A stretch of 64,000 bases of DNA from Microbacterium sp. Yaish 1 (lineage in GTDB: Bacteria; Actinomycetota; Actinomycetes; Actinomycetales; Microbacteriaceae). The translations under genes and the position numbers were made by a program. The notes below the pieces were generated by a model that was not told where the DNA came from, made no database searches, and saw only the letters and a list, made by a program, of their open reading frames with translations. The stretch spans positions 744,001 through 808,000 of the forward strand of contig NZ_NPMR01000001.1 of assembly GCF_002245215.1 (NCBI RefSeq), written 5' to 3'. This document shows, one piece after another, positions 63,338-64,000 of this stretch (within the stretch, counting starts at the first letter, position 1; every line of letters starts with the position of its first letter).

Positions 63338-64000
63338 ATGTTCCGATGGAAGGCCACAGCAGCCCTCACGGTCGTCGCCGCACTCGCCTTGGCGGGGTGC
63401 GCGGGGACCGACGACGGATCCGGCGGTGACAGCGGTCGCGCCGACCGGCTCACCCTCACGGCGATCGCCGCTCCCACGAGCTACGACATCGGCCAGGGCG
63501 CGGAATGGGGCAACCGCAGCCCCTTCTTCCAGGCCGTGTTCGACACCCTCCTGTCGAAGGACTCCTCCGGTGAGACGCAGCCCTGGCTCGCCACGGAGTG
63601 GTCGTACAACGACGACAACACGGTGCTGACCCTGACGCTGCGCGAGGGAGTCACGTTCACCGACGGCACCGACCTCGACGCCGCGGCGGTCGTCGCGAGC
63701 CTCGAGCACTTCCGCGACGGCACCGCCCCGCAGGCGGCCACGCTCGCCGGCAAGGAGTTCGCCGCCGTCGACGCGACGACCGTCACGATCACGCAGGAGG
63801 CGCCCGACCCCTCGCTGATCAACCTGCTCTCGATCGCCCCGGGCCTGATCCAGGCGCCCTCGACCTTCGACGACCCCGACTCCGCGACCGACCCCATCGG
63901 CTCGGGCGCGTACATCCTCGACACCGCTTCGTCGGTCACCGGGACCACGTACAACTACACCGCGAACCCCGACTACTGGAACGCGGACGCCGTCAAGTAC
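63338..64000 (+). CDS. Family-5 ABC solute-binding lipoprotein, 3'-truncated
   Basis: The first 221 residues of an extracellular SBP_bac_5 protein (DppA/OppA type). The signal peptide ends in the lipobox LALAGC. Characteristic early features are QAVFDTLLSKDS, LREGVTFTDGTDLDAAAVV and GSGAYILD. The family imports peptides or oligosaccharides; next to RG lyase and GH2 genes, unsaturated RG or galactoside fragments are plausible. It runs off the window; permease and ATPase genes probably follow. ATG 63338 is preceded by AAAAGGA. Confidence 0.92.
   Translation, partial: MFRWKATAALTVVAALALAGCAGTDDGSGGDSGRADRLTLTAIAAPTSYDIGQGAEWGNRSPFFQAVFDTLLSKDSSGETQPWLATEWSYNDDNTVLTLTLREGVTFTDGTDLDAAAVVASLEHFRDGTAPQAATLAGKEFAAVDATTVTITQEAPDPSLINLLSIAPGLIQAPSTFDDPDSATDPIGSGAYILDTASSVTGTTYNYTANPDYWNADAVKY

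Overview
The window is one contiguous high-GC actinobacterial chromosome segment. GTG starts, 4-base ATGA/GTGA gene overlaps, a TetR-type biotin regulator site, a mycobacterial-style SOS box, an Asp23 cluster and many likely leaderless genes (TANNNT, six bases, then ATG/GTG) suggest Microbacteriaceae, probably Microbacterium or a close relative. No rRNA, tRNA, IS element or CRISPR array was seen, and no gene-free stretch exceeds about 180 bases.

Layout. 1-2303: anaerobic ribonucleotide reductase (5'-truncated nrdD) and its activase. 2334-7224: a tightly overlapping biotin uptake operon (bioY, short acyl-CoA ligase, thiolase, bioM, bioN) facing a TetR regulator across a double TGAAC-N3-GTTCA operator, as in BioQ control. 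7160-10449: DUF2809 membrane protein, a NUDIX-NYN fusion, a GNAT enzyme, and a DUF222/HNH gene with an SOS box over its start codon. 10495-20665: a cytosolic GH30, a LacI regulator, and a six-gene sugar-acid operon (Gfo/Idh oxidoreductase, SDR resembling uronate dehydrogenase, 5-dehydro-4-deoxyglucarate dehydratase, enolase-superfamily dehydratase, serine hydrolase, GH35).

20837-33642 and 39843-43226: an arabinogalactan-type utilisation locus. It has a secreted, sortase-anchored GH30, a LacI repressor, an ABC sugar importer without its own ATPase, GH51 arabinofuranosidase, GH35 beta-galactosidase, galE, a second LacI, galT and galK. Repeated TGTTGACGTCAACA-like operators appear at three promoters. 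At the right end, 57027-64000 adds a secreted PL11 rhamnogalacturonan lyase, GH2 beta-galactosidase, TetR regulator and the start of a family-5 solute-binding lipoprotein, consistent with pectin RG-I side-chain use.

33699-39744 interrupts the galactose locus with an island of different, visibly more AT-rich composition: a WXG-like small protein, a 595-aa alpha/beta hydrolase, then seven paralogous secreted lipoprotein genes with an orphan duplicate of the hydrolase C-terminus embedded among them. Two of the seven are frameshifted at slippage-prone repeats. It looks like a type VII-secreted lipase effector with an expandable set of lipoprotein immunity genes, and is the strongest candidate for an undescribed system here.

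43304-47420: CsbD and an Asp23/Gls24 envelope-stress operon, divergent from an ECF sigma factor with a predicted anti-sigma protein that carries an Asp23-like domain. 47531-56908: hydrolases, an esterase, lipoate ligase, an FtsX-type ABC exporter, and a MarR-MFS pair.
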